Assembly (NCBI GenBank): GCA_026394315.1
Contig: JAPKYM010000128.1
Span: 1 to 7,241, forward strand
From: Candidatus Bathyarchaeota archaeon
GTDB lineage: Archaea > Thermoproteota > Bathyarchaeia > 40CM-2-53-6 > RBG-13-38-9
DNA: 7,241 bases
Direction: 5' to 3'
In this document: piece after piece, positions 1-5,326 of the stretch
How positions within the stretch are numbered: position 1 is the first letter of the stretch
Layout: each line of letters begins with the position of its first letter
Program-made: the position numbers and the translations under genes
The notes under the pieces: generated by a model
Seen by the model: only the letters and a program-made list of their open reading frames with translations
What the model was told of the DNA's origin: nothing
Databases searched by the model: none

Positions 1-46
1 CTTCTACGTTACGGCGGCCATAGTTTTCACTTGAGCGGCTTGCGAG

Positions 47-54
47 AAATTTAA
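47..54 (+). promoter_or_regulatory. Possible TATA box upstream of the Nudix gene
   Basis: The A/T stretch AAATTTAA stands alone in GC-richer DNA. Transcription starting about 25 bases downstream would begin near 78-80, giving a leader of roughly 50 bases before the Nudix start. A 10-bp palindrome CACCTAGGTG (79-88) lies at that predicted start. Assigned only by composition and spacing. Confidence 0.3.
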
Positions 55-108
55 GGGTTTGGTGAGGAGATCGCTTTCCACCTAGGTGTGTTATGTGGTT
101 TGGAGGTT

Positions 109-147
109 AGCGATTTCGGGGTTGTCTAGTTGAGCGATTTCGGGGTT
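109..147 (+). repeat. 15-bp direct repeat with a 24-bp period across the Nudix start
   Basis: AGCGATTTCGGGGTT occurs at 109-123 and again at 133-147, exactly 24 bases apart, as left by a short tandem duplication. The only good Shine-Dalgarno-like sequence, GGAGGT (102-107), lies just before the first copy, while the only usable start codon, TTG 130, is at the second. The first copy is closed in frame by TAG at 127-129. The duplication may therefore have moved the ribosome site away from the start codon. Confidence 0.85.
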
Positions 148-672
148 CCTGTTGATTCTAGGCGGATCTATAGTGGTAGGATTCTTGGACTCAGAGTGGA
201 TAGTGTTCGATTGTCTGGTGAGAGTGTGTTTAGGCGAGAGGTTGTTGAGCATCCTGGCGCTGTTGCTATGCTACCGTTTCTTGATGATGGAAGGGTTCTG
301 TTGATCAGGCAGTTTCGGTATGCTGTCGGTGAGGTTCTTCTTGAGATTCCTGCTGGGACGTTGGAGAAGGGTGAGGATCCTCTTGAGTGTGCAAGGCGTG
401 AGCTTATTGAGGAGACAGGTTATGAAGCTGGGGTCTTGGAGCTTTTGTTTAGCTGTTTCCTGGCACCTGGTTACAGTACTGAAAGGATTCATATATTTGT
501 GGCTTCGAAGTTGAGGAAGGTTGACTCGAGGCCTGAGATTGATGAGGAGATTGAGCTTGAGCCTGCAGATCTTCAGACCGCTGAGGTCATGATAAGTGAC
601 GGTAGAATAGTTGATGCTAAGACGATCTCTGCAATATCCTATTATTTATTGTCCAGAAGTTTGAAAAGATGA
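130..672 (+). CDS. Nudix hydrolase, ADP-ribose pyrophosphatase type
   Basis: A 180-residue protein with a complete Nudix box at residues 76-98: G76, E82, then R90-E91 and E94-E95 with G97 match GX5EX7REUXEEXGU, and the glutamates bind the catalytic metal. A P-G pair at 113-114, about 15 residues past the box, and an acidic stretch at 136-144 are typical of ADP-ribose pyrophosphatases, which split ADP-ribose into AMP and ribose 5-phosphate in the cytoplasm. Family assignment is firm; the substrate is inferred. Length is usual. The start is uncertain: TTG 130 directly follows an in-frame TAG, no ATG or GTG lies nearby, and GGAGGT at 102-107 is 22 bases away, too far for a normal ribosome site. 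The gene is strongly G/T-rich on its coding strand, unlike the A/C-rich integrase after the tRNA. It stands alone and ends in a T-rich tract. Confidence 0.9.
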   Translation: MSDFGVPVDSRRIYSGRILGLRVDSVRLSGESVFRREVVEHPGAVAMLPFLDDGRVLLIRQFRYAVGEVLLEIPAGTLEKGEDPLECARRELIEETGYEAGVLELLFSCFLAPGYSTERIHIFVASKLRKVDSRPEIDEEIELEPADLQTAEVMISDGRIVDAKTISAISYYLLSRSLKR

Positions 673-680
673 ATGCCAAG

Positions 681-691
681 GTTTATTTTTT
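681..691 (+). promoter_or_regulatory. T-rich element: likely tRNA TATA box, possible Nudix terminator
   Basis: The sequence GTTTATTTTTT, centred about 29 bases before the first tRNA base (715), is at the right distance for an archaeal TATA box. Its run of six T (686-691), 14 bases after the Nudix stop, also resembles an archaeal oligo-T terminator. Both roles are inferred from position and composition. Confidence 0.4.
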
Positions 692-729
692 GATGAAGTG
701 GATTGATCGTTGGCGCGGGGGTACCCGAG

Positions 730-759
730 ACCTCGCATAATGGCTGCGAGGCAGGAATC
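730..759 (+). other. Putative tRNA intron in the D loop (about 27-30 nt)
   Basis: Between the conserved GAG (727-729) and AGGCCAAA (760-767) of the D loop lie about 30 extra bases. Their centre forms a perfect 7-bp hairpin, CCTCGCA (731-737) with TGCGAGG (745-751), loop TAATGGC. Removing 27-30 bases restores an ordinary leucine D loop. Ends are uncertain by a few bases and I could not settle one bulge-helix-bulge fold. Confidence 0.65.
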
Positions 760-776
760 AGGCCAAAGGGGCAGGA

Positions 777-806
777 TTACAGACAGACATAGTCTGTAAT
801 GTCAGA
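777..806 (+). other. Putative non-canonical tRNA intron before the anticodon loop (30 nt)
   Basis: These bases separate the 5' anticodon stem (ends A776) from loop base C807. A perfect 9-bp hairpin covers most of it: 776-784 with 792-800, loop AGACATA. The dinucleotide GA precedes both possible joints (775-776 and 805-806), so the exact splice point is ambiguous by up to two bases. Confidence 0.6.
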
Positions 807-812
807 CTTAAG

Positions 813-830
813 ATCTTAATGGTATGAGCC
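813..830 (+). other. Putative canonical tRNA intron at position 37/38 (18 nt)
   Basis: With G812 as position 37 and A831 as position 38, an 18-base insert lies at the canonical archaeal intron position. ATC occurs at both ends (813-815 and 831-833), so the boundary could slide by three bases. ATGG (819-822) can pair with CCAT (829-832). The anticodon region and the intron start also form a 12-base palindrome, TTAAGATCTTAA (808-819). Confidence 0.6.
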
Positions 831-850
831 ATCCTGTGGCGTAGGCCTTC

Positions 851-878
851 GTGGGTTCGAATCCCACCCCCCGCACCA
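851..878 (+). other. Possible attachment site at the tRNA 3' end (attL)
   Basis: Archaeal tyrosine integrases often recombine within the T arm and 3' end of tRNA genes, and an intact integrase begins 57 bases downstream. These 28 bases (T arm, acceptor strand, CCA) are the natural core candidate. I found no second copy in the window, so the partner site would lie past 7241. Inferred from context only. Confidence 0.35.
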
Positions 879-900
879 AACCTTAGGTCCAGTTTGCATA

Positions 901-911
901 CTATTTATATG
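901..911 (+). promoter_or_regulatory. TATA box of the integrase gene, near-leaderless transcript
   Basis: CTATTTATATG is a good archaeal TATA box. Its centre is about 30 bases before ATG 936, so transcription should start within a few bases of the start codon. There is no Shine-Dalgarno sequence between it and the ATG, which agrees with a leaderless or very short-leader mRNA. Confidence 0.55.
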
Positions 912-935
912 TCGCAGTCTTAGAATTCTCTACTC

Positions 936-2138
936 ATGACAGCGCAACTGGTCTTCGACATTCACCATTACGATCGAAGGCTAGCTGCAGCCCTCTCCAT
1001 CCTAGACCGTGACAGAGCAATACTCGAGAGCAATCGCAAGAAAGTGAAAGAGTTTCTCGAGTACATACAAGCTGAAGGACTGAGTGCACCAAGACAGGTC
1101 AGGTACGTCTACGTTCTCAGAAAAGCCTCGAGACTATTAGGCAAAGAATTCAAACACACAACGAAGAATGACTTGGTGACGGCGATATCCAAGCTCGAAA
1201 AACAGGATACATCCTACGAGACAAAGCGATCTGAGAAGGAATGCATTAAGAGATTCTACAAGTGGCTGAGGAACTCTGAGGACGACTATCCGATCGAAGT
1301 CAAATGGATCAAGGCCACGCGCAAGAACAATCACAAAATCCTGCCTGAGCATCTTCTAACCGAAGATGAAGTGAAGAAACTCGCCGAAGCATGCCAGAAC
1401 CAGAGAGATCAAACCCTAATACTTGTCACATATGAGACCGGCTGCAGAGTCGGAGAAATACTCACTCTAAGAGTAGGCAACATCCAATTTGACCAGTACG
1501 GCGCAGTCATGGTTGTGAAAGGCAAGACCGGACCTAGAAGAGTGCGGATCATCTTCTCGGCTAAAGCCTTGTCGGAATGGCTGAACCATCACCCAGCAAG
1601 AAAGGATCCTCAGGCGCCTTTGTGGACAAGCCTTGAATCCGTAGGTTCGACTAAGCCACTCGAGTATTACGCATTCAGAAAGATGTTATCCGTCGTGGCC
1701 AAGAGAGTGGGCATAGGTAAGCGGGTTAATCCTCACTCTTTCCGGCATGCGAGAGCCTCAAACCTTGCAAACGTCCTGACGGAAGCACAGATGAAGGAAT
1801 ATCTTGGATGGGTGGGCGACTCGAGAATGGCCTCAACCTACGTACACCTATCGGGAAGAAACATAGACAACGCATTGCTCAAGCTGAACGGCATCAAGAC
1901 CGAAGACGAAGTCAACAACGAAGAGCACAAGCTAAGAATCAAGACGTGCCTACGTTGTCAGGAGTCAAATTCTCCTACGAGTAGTTTTTGCTCACGGTGC
2001 GGCTCTCCGTTGGACGTGAAAACGGCGATGCAACTACATGAAGAAGAGTCGAAGATCGATACCGTGATGGATAATCTCCTAGAAGATCCCGAGGTCAGAG
2101 AGCTGCTGCTATCCAAGCTCAAGGCTATGGCTACGTGA
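936..2138 (+). CDS. Tyrosine recombinase (integrase) with C-terminal zinc ribbon
   Basis: A 400-residue XerC/D-like recombinase that cuts and rejoins DNA through a phosphotyrosine intermediate. Residues 1-125 fit the helical core-binding domain. The catalytic domain (about 140-310) has Arg171 in GCRVGEIL, a beta-hairpin Lys at 195/197, His267 and Arg270 in HSFRH, Trp292 in place of the usual second His, and nucleophile Tyr302 in STYVHLS. All catalytic positions are filled, so it should be active. A zinc ribbon follows: Cys338, Cys341, Cys352, Cys355 (CX2C-X10-CX2C), then a charged helical tail. Archaeal recombinases with such ribbons are known; the ribbon may bind DNA or partner proteins. ATG 936 is fixed by the TATA box at 901-911. 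Its place right after a tRNA suggests it integrates an element there. A chromosomal XerA-type role is less likely, given the extra domain and tRNA contact. Confidence 0.93.
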   Translation: MTAQLVFDIHHYDRRLAAALSILDRDRAILESNRKKVKEFLEYIQAEGLSAPRQVRYVYVLRKASRLLGKEFKHTTKNDLVTAISKLEKQDTSYETKRSEKECIKRFYKWLRNSEDDYPIEVKWIKATRKNNHKILPEHLLTEDEVKKLAEACQNQRDQTLILVTYETGCRVGEILTLRVGNIQFDQYGAVMVVKGKTGPRRVRIIFSAKALSEWLNHHPARKDPQAPLWTSLESVGSTKPLEYYAFRKMLSVVAKRVGIGKRVNPHSFRHARASNLANVLTEAQMKEYLGWVGDSRMASTYVHLSGRNIDNALLKLNGIKTEDEVNNEEHKLRIKTCLRCQESNSPTSSFCSRCGSPLDVKTAMQLHEEESKIDTVMDNLLEDPEVRELLLSKLKAMAT

Positions 2139-2470
2139 GTACAGCTATTATCGTCCAGCTTCTACATGTCTCAACCAGAGAACGTATGAATGTCGAAAGG
2201 CTTGAATTCGAATAGCTCCAGACTAATCTCGGTATAAGGTGCCTGAAATGCCTTTTTGCTCAGTCTGTGGGGTTTCAGTCGATTCTAACGCATCTTTCTG
2301 TGCCAATTGTGGAAGAGAACTCAAAGAGATGAAGCCGGCAATCATTGAGTCATCAACGATTGCCTCAAGTCATCGAATGGATATACAATGACCACAGTGC
2401 CTGGGAGCATTCATCCTACTAGAATAGACCTGAACGTACTGTTAAACAACAGACATAGCTGAAACTCTCA
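2139..2470. other. Intergenic stretch between integrase and PadR gene
   Basis: This stretch holds the small zinc-ribbon ORF (2248-2391) and little else. GGTATAAGG (2231-2239) resembles a TATA box but lies only about 10 bases before that ORF's ATG. A short hairpin CTGTT/AACAG (2439-2452) lies past the stop of the minus-strand PadR gene and could mark its transcript end, but it is weak. Confidence 0.4.
2248..2391 (+). CDS. Small zinc-ribbon protein (47 residues)
   Basis: The ORF begins MPFCSVCGVSVDSNASFCAN and has Cys4, Cys7, Cys18 and Cys21, a CX2CG-X10-CX2CG pattern typical of archaeal zinc-ribbon domains. The 26 residues after the ribbon are polar, with no recognisable fold or membrane segment. 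Many archaeal proteins start with such a ribbon followed by a longer domain, so this may be a truncated remnant rather than a complete gene. The integrase just upstream ends in a ribbon with identical cysteine spacing, so the two may share a source. ATG 2248 directly precedes the first cysteine. No clear ribosome site is visible, and GGTATAAGG upstream is too close to be an ordinary promoter. The four cysteines are clear; whether it is expressed is unknown. Confidence 0.5.
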   Translation: MPFCSVCGVSVDSNASFCANCGRELKEMKPAIIESSTIASSHRMDIQ

Positions 2471-2845
2471 TTAAGTGCGCTTCAATAGTTTGGTAAGGGC
2501 TTTACGACCGAACACTTCTTCATGAATGGCCCAAATTCCCAGCAGTTTTTCTTCCCATGCTTTTTGAGATTCCTTGATTCTTTTTGATAGTTTCTCTTGA
2601 GCTTCTTTGCCCTGTCTGGTAAGCTCGTAATACACCCTACCTGACGACTCATCTTTTCTGGATCTTATCACTCCTCTACGTTCCATGCGACGCAAGAATG
2701 GATAGATCGTTCCATAACTCATCCTGATATGTCCTCGAGTCATTTTGTTGAAACGAGCAGCTAGTTCGTATCCGTATGCCGGACCGTCTCTCATGACCAA
2801 GAAGAACATGATTTCATAGGGCGCCACGCCAAATCCTTTCGGCAC
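2471..2845 (-). CDS. PadR-family transcriptional regulator
   Basis: A 124-residue protein with the PadR winged helix-turn-helix: an N-terminal helix (about 8-20), the DGPAYGYEL motif (20-28), recognition helix region RMSYGTIYPFLRRMERRGVI (41-60), a wing with basic and Gly/Arg residues (61-73, then VYYELT), and a C-terminal charged helix (75-120) used for dimerisation in the family. PadR proteins of this size often repress a neighbouring multidrug exporter and let go when a toxic compound binds; LmrR with LmrCD is the classic example. Here the gene runs divergently from an ABC-2 exporter, and palindromes lie between them, so it probably represses both promoters. The start is GTG at 2845, the first start after an in-frame TGA; GGGATG, about six bases upstream, could serve as a weak ribosome site. 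The target operon is inferred from position. Confidence 0.88.
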   Translation of the reverse strand: MPKGFGVAPYEIMFFLVMRDGPAYGYELAARFNKMTRGHIRMSYGTIYPFLRRMERRGVIRSRKDESSGRVYYELTRQGKEAQEKLSKRIKESQKAWEEKLLGIWAIHEEVFGRKALTKLLKRT

Positions 2846-2876
2846 GCTTCATCCCACGAGATTATATCGCATCGTT

Positions 2877-2891
2877 GTATCGTATCGATAT
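2877..2891. promoter_or_regulatory. Operator-like palindrome, near-perfect copy
   Basis: GTATCG-TAT-CGATAT matches the 15-base palindrome at 2927-2941 except for its first base. It lies beside the symmetric TATA element, where a bound protein would block transcription towards the PadR gene. A further half-copy, ATATCGCATCG (2864-2874), precedes it, and TGTATCGGG (2912-2920) is another possible half-site. PadR binding is inferred. Confidence 0.55.
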
Positions 2892-2902
2892 ATTTAAATA
2901 TA
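2889..2902. promoter_or_regulatory. Symmetric TATA element of the divergent promoters
   Basis: TATATTTAAATATA is a perfect 14-bp palindrome and a strong archaeal TATA sequence readable in both directions. On the minus strand it predicts a start near 2866, about 20 bases before the PadR GTG. On the plus strand it would start the exporter transcript near 2925, leaving a leader of about 125 bases. A second plus-strand candidate is GATATAAG (2937-2944). Confidence 0.5.
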
Positions 2903-2926
2903 CGGGTTCTCTGTATCGGGGACATA

Positions 2927-2941
2927 ATATCGAATCGATAT
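2927..2941. promoter_or_regulatory. Operator-like palindrome, perfect copy
   Basis: ATATCG-AAT-CGATAT is a perfect 6-bp inverted repeat with a 3-base centre. With the near copy at 2877-2891 it is repeated at a 50-bp distance, close to five helical turns, so two bound dimers would lie on the same DNA face and could cooperate. It overlaps the plus-strand TATA candidate GATATAAG, which fits repression of the exporter genes. Confidence 0.6.
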
Positions 2942-3032
2942 AAGCCGAAGTGAAAGTGGGGAAATGGGATCATGACTGGGATCCTTGCTGGCGTAGGAAA
3001 CACAATCGGAATCGAATGAGGAACACCGGCAT

Positions 3033-3038
3033 GGAGGT
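3033..3038 (+). promoter_or_regulatory. Ribosome binding site of the ABC ATPase gene
   Basis: GGAGGT lies 12 bases before ATG 3051, slightly further than the usual spacing. An in-frame TGA at 3039-3041 and no other start codon after it fix ATG 3051 as the start. Confidence 0.6.
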
Positions 3039-3050
3039 TGATTCGAATCT

Positions 3051-3842
3051 ATGGAAAAGGCGAAAGCCGTCATAGTCACTCAGGATCTAACGAAGCGATT
3101 CAACGATTTCACGGCGGTCGACCACATAAACCTAGAGGTTATGCAGGGAGAGATTTTCGGTTTTCTTGGACCAAACGGAGCAGGTAAAACAACCGCCATA
3201 AGAATGTTAACTACTCTTTCGGAGCCGAGCGAAGGTACGGCTAAGGTAGGAGGCTACGATATAAGAAGTCAATCAGATGAAGTTAGGAAGAGGATCGGGT
3301 TAGTAGCTGAGAAACTCATTCTCTACCCACGACTCACAGCAGTTGAGAATTTGATGTTTTTCGGACAACTGTACGGATTGAGTGGGAGCTACCTACGGCA
3401 GAGGATAAATGACTTGTTGAGAATGGTCCGCTTAGAGGCTTTCAAGAATATGTCTGTAAGTGGCTATTCAAGCGGGATGAGACAGCGAGTAAACATCATG
3501 CGTGGACTTCTTCATGATCCAGACATACTTTTTCTAGATGAACCTACAGCTCTTCTCGATCCGCAAAGCATACAGTTTGTTCATGACCTCGTGAGGGAGT
3601 TGAATGAAGATGGAAAGACCATCATCATCACAACCCACATCATGGAAGAAGCCGACCAATTGTCACACAGAATCGGCATAATCGATCATGGCAAGATGAT
3701 CGCAGTAGATACTCCAGCTGGATTGAAGAGCAAAAATGGTTCACAAAGCCTACTGGAAGTCTTCTTGAAGCTTACTGGAAAGGAGCTTAGAGACTCAGCT
3801 TCGAAGAAAGTACCTATGGGAATGATGAGGAGACCGGTTTAA
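3051..3842 (+). CDS. ABC exporter ATP-binding protein
   Basis: A 263-residue ATPase subunit that powers substrate export at the cytoplasmic face of the membrane. The Walker A motif is GPNGAGKT (40-47), the signature motif is YSSGMRQR (139-146, in place of the usual LSGGMRQR), Walker B is ILFLDEP (159-165), the D-loop is TALLD (166-170) and the H-loop His is His196. The Q-loop glutamine seems replaced by glutamate in LVAEKLILY (84-92). It resembles the CcmA/DrrA branch used by drug and antibiotic exporters. It has one nucleotide-binding domain, so it works as a dimer with the permease encoded downstream. Its stop is one base before the permease start, so translation is probably coupled. Upstream, operator-like palindromes and a divergent PadR gene suggest control by inducing compounds. 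The substrate cannot be told. Confidence 0.94.
   Translation: MEKAKAVIVTQDLTKRFNDFTAVDHINLEVMQGEIFGFLGPNGAGKTTAIRMLTTLSEPSEGTAKVGGYDIRSQSDEVRKRIGLVAEKLILYPRLTAVENLMFFGQLYGLSGSYLRQRINDLLRMVRLEAFKNMSVSGYSSGMRQRVNIMRGLLHDPDILFLDEPTALLDPQSIQFVHDLVRELNEDGKTIIITTHIMEEADQLSHRIGIIDHGKMIAVDTPAGLKSKNGSQSLLEVFLKLTGKELRDSASKKVPMGMMRRPV
3827..3833 (+). promoter_or_regulatory. Ribosome binding site supporting the TTG start of the permease
   Basis: GAGGAGA lies inside the end of the ATPase gene, 10 bases before TTG 3844. It supports the rare TTG start, since the next in-frame ATG would cut into the first membrane segment. Confidence 0.55.
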
Positions 3843-3843
3843 G

Positions 3844-5055
3844 TTGAGAAATAGATTTCTCCAAAACATACAAACAACACTTTTGGTAACACAGAAAGAC
3901 TTACTGGACTTTTGGAAAGCCAAGATGCTTGTCGCAACTTTCATGATAATGCCAATTCTATTCATGTCCATGTTTGGCTTCATGTTTCCTCAGACGGGAG
4001 CAAGCAACCCCTTTTCGGGAAAAGTATCAACGCCTTACAAGAATGCGCCAATGGGCATAGTGCTAGAGGACCAAGGACCATTTGCACTACAGGTCGCAGA
4101 TCAACTCAGAGAAATGTCATCTTCAACAGGTCTTTTCAAAGTGCAGAATTTCGCCAGCTTTGAATCTGCTAGAGAACAAATTGTGTCAGGTTCCCTTAAG
4201 GGAGTAGTTGTAATCCCAGTAGGGTTCACTGAAGCTTTCAATTCGCACAGACAAGCAATAGTCATAATTACAGTGGATGATACGAATCCTCAAATGGCTT
4301 CCATTATCTACAGCGAAGCCGCATCAATATTCAAGGCGATATCAGATGGCTTATCCACGTCCCTCATAGTCAATATGGATAGTCGCGCGGATCCATCCTT
4401 TGTTTTGGAACCAGTAAGCGTCCAACAGAGAAACCTAGTGGGTAGCACCACCAACACATTCCAATTCCTAGCACCAGGCTTCATCGCGTTGACAGCGGTG
4501 ATGGGTGTACTATCAGGGTTGGGCGCTGCCATATCAAGGGAGAAAGAACAAGGCACCATGGACGGTCTGATGGTCGCCCCAGTATCTAGGTATTCAATCG
4601 TCGCCGGAAAGATTCTGGCTCAAACGGTTAGAGGGGTGATACAGGGTTTCATGATTCTGGCAATATCCATGCTCCTGTTCGGCGTTAGAGTGTATGGAAA
4701 CATCTTCTTGATGATATTGGTCATGCTTCTCGGAGTGGCCAGTTTCTCTGGTATAGGAATAATAGTTACTTCCATGGCGGCAGAGCAAGAGACCGCGCAG
4801 ATGATGATGATGCTCTTACAGTTTCCAATGATGTTTCTGTGTGGCATTATATTTCCAATCGAACAGCTGCCAAACTGGCTGCAGGCAGTTGGAAAACTCT
4901 TACCACTGTACTATGCTGCTGATGCACTCAGAAAGATCATGGTTCTCAATGCAAGTCTCAACCAAGTAATTTTTGACATTGTCGTGCTAGGGATCTACTC
5001 TGCTGTAACCATGGGCATCGCTATGCCCATCTTCAGAAAAGTTATGAAAAGATGA
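3844..5055 (+). CDS. ABC-2 type permease of the exporter
   Basis: A 403-residue membrane protein with the ABC-2 layout: one membrane segment near the N-terminus (about 29-48), a large extracytoplasmic domain (about 50-205), then five hydrophobic segments near 206-228, 255-281, 284-309, 319-341 and 374-396. The family motif EKEQGTMDGLMVAPVSR (233-249), with Glu-Gln-Gly-Thr before a Pro, lies in the cytoplasmic loop after the second segment and couples to the ATPase. It is close to the YhhJ/YbhS-type drug permeases in length and arrangement. Start TTG 3844 comes one base after the ATPase stop and has GAGGAGA upstream. The protein forms a dimer with the ATPase dimer and exports hydrophobic or lipid-like compounds in related systems; the actual substrate is unknown. 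No second permease follows, so it probably works as a homodimer. Confidence 0.92.
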   Translation: MRNRFLQNIQTTLLVTQKDLLDFWKAKMLVATFMIMPILFMSMFGFMFPQTGASNPFSGKVSTPYKNAPMGIVLEDQGPFALQVADQLREMSSSTGLFKVQNFASFESAREQIVSGSLKGVVVIPVGFTEAFNSHRQAIVIITVDDTNPQMASIIYSEAASIFKAISDGLSTSLIVNMDSRADPSFVLEPVSVQQRNLVGSTTNTFQFLAPGFIALTAVMGVLSGLGAAISREKEQGTMDGLMVAPVSRYSIVAGKILAQTVRGVIQGFMILAISMLLFGVRVYGNIFLMILVMLLGVASFSGIGIIVTSMAAEQETAQMMMMLLQFPMMFLCGIIFPIEQLPNWLQAVGKLLPLYYAADALRKIMVLNASLNQVIFDIVVLGIYSAVTMGIAMPIFRKVMKR

Positions 5056-5074
5056 TTTTCCCAAAAAAATCATC
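5051..5074 (+). terminator. Stem-loop overlapping the permease stop codon
   Basis: GATGATTTT (5051-5059) pairs perfectly with AAAATCATC (5066-5074) over a six-base loop CCCAAA. The stem contains the TGA stop. No T-run follows, so it is not a classical terminator; it may instead protect or define the mRNA end. Confidence 0.35.
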
Positions 5075-5134
5075 TGAAAGACCGACAAGTGCGATTCTGC
5101 AATCGACGCAGTGGGTTTGATATGAGCAAAAGTT

Positions 5135-5308
5135 TCATGTTGGCTTGCCTTGGTGATATTTCAGATCCCAAGAACTAAATCCTAGAATTTCGGGGTTTTC
5201 GGCGTCACTTATGAGATCTTTTCTTATGGGTTTATCGCGCTTGTGTAGGATCTTCTCAAATGGGGCTCGCGTACTATCAGTTACCAGAAGACTGCAGAGC
5301 CGCGCTAA
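5135..5308 (-). pseudogene. Possible minus-strand gene fragment
   Basis: This frame is open for 57 codons between two stops, with no ATG or GTG start. Its translation (for example FEKILHKRDKPIRKDLISD) has a balanced, protein-like composition rich in charged and hydrophobic residues. I do not recognise the family. It overlaps the plus-strand ORF 5260-5358, so at most one of them is real. An open frame of this size can also arise by chance. Confidence 0.2.
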
Positions 5309-5326
5309 TCAGTATTGAACTTCTAA

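Larger units (their letters stand above)
715..878 (+). tRNA. tRNA-Leu(UAA) with three apparent introns and encoded CCA
   Basis: Acceptor strands 715-721 (GCGGGGG) and 868-874 (CCCCCGC) pair perfectly, followed by discriminator A875 and CCA 876-878. The T arm is 851-867, with stem GTGGG/CCCAC and loop TTCGAAT. A 14-base variable arm (837-850, stem GGC/GCC) makes it class II, and A73 favours leucine over serine. The D stem is 724-726 with 768-770, and the anticodon stem is 772-776 with 832-836. The gene is 164 bases, about 76 too long. The excess sits in the D loop (near 730-759) and as 55 bases where a 7-base anticodon loop should be. The only loop with U33, a leucine anticodon and G37 is CTTAAGA at 807-813, giving UAA. 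The rest would be removed as introns at bulge-helix-bulge sites. Locus and isotype are strong; anticodon and splice sites are inferred from tRNA rules. Confidence 0.88.

Noticed and set aside
271..514. Open frames of 64 and 73 codons on both strands inside the Nudix gene
   Set aside because: They lie wholly within the Nudix coding region in other frames, and their translations show no domain features, while the Nudix box fixes the real frame.
779..784. Anticodon ACA with a single 48-base intron at position 37/38
   Set aside because: ACA is not a leucine anticodon and A34 is rare in archaea, while the class II arm and A73 demand leucine. The UAA loop CTTAAGA at 807-813, with G37, fits much better.
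2791..3079. Minus-strand ORFs of 61 and 70 codons overlapping the PadR/exporter intergenic region
   Set aside because: They cover the operator palindromes and the ATPase start, have no start signal, and conflict with better-supported genes.
4308..4847. Three minus-strand ORFs within the permease gene
   Set aside because: They are shadows of the permease frame, with translations rich in His, Met and Ser and no motif, whereas the plus strand shows membrane segments and the ABC-2 motif.
5121..5177. Short ORF of 18 codons beginning MSKSFMLACLGD
   Set aside because: Too short, no ribosome site, and no match that I recognise.
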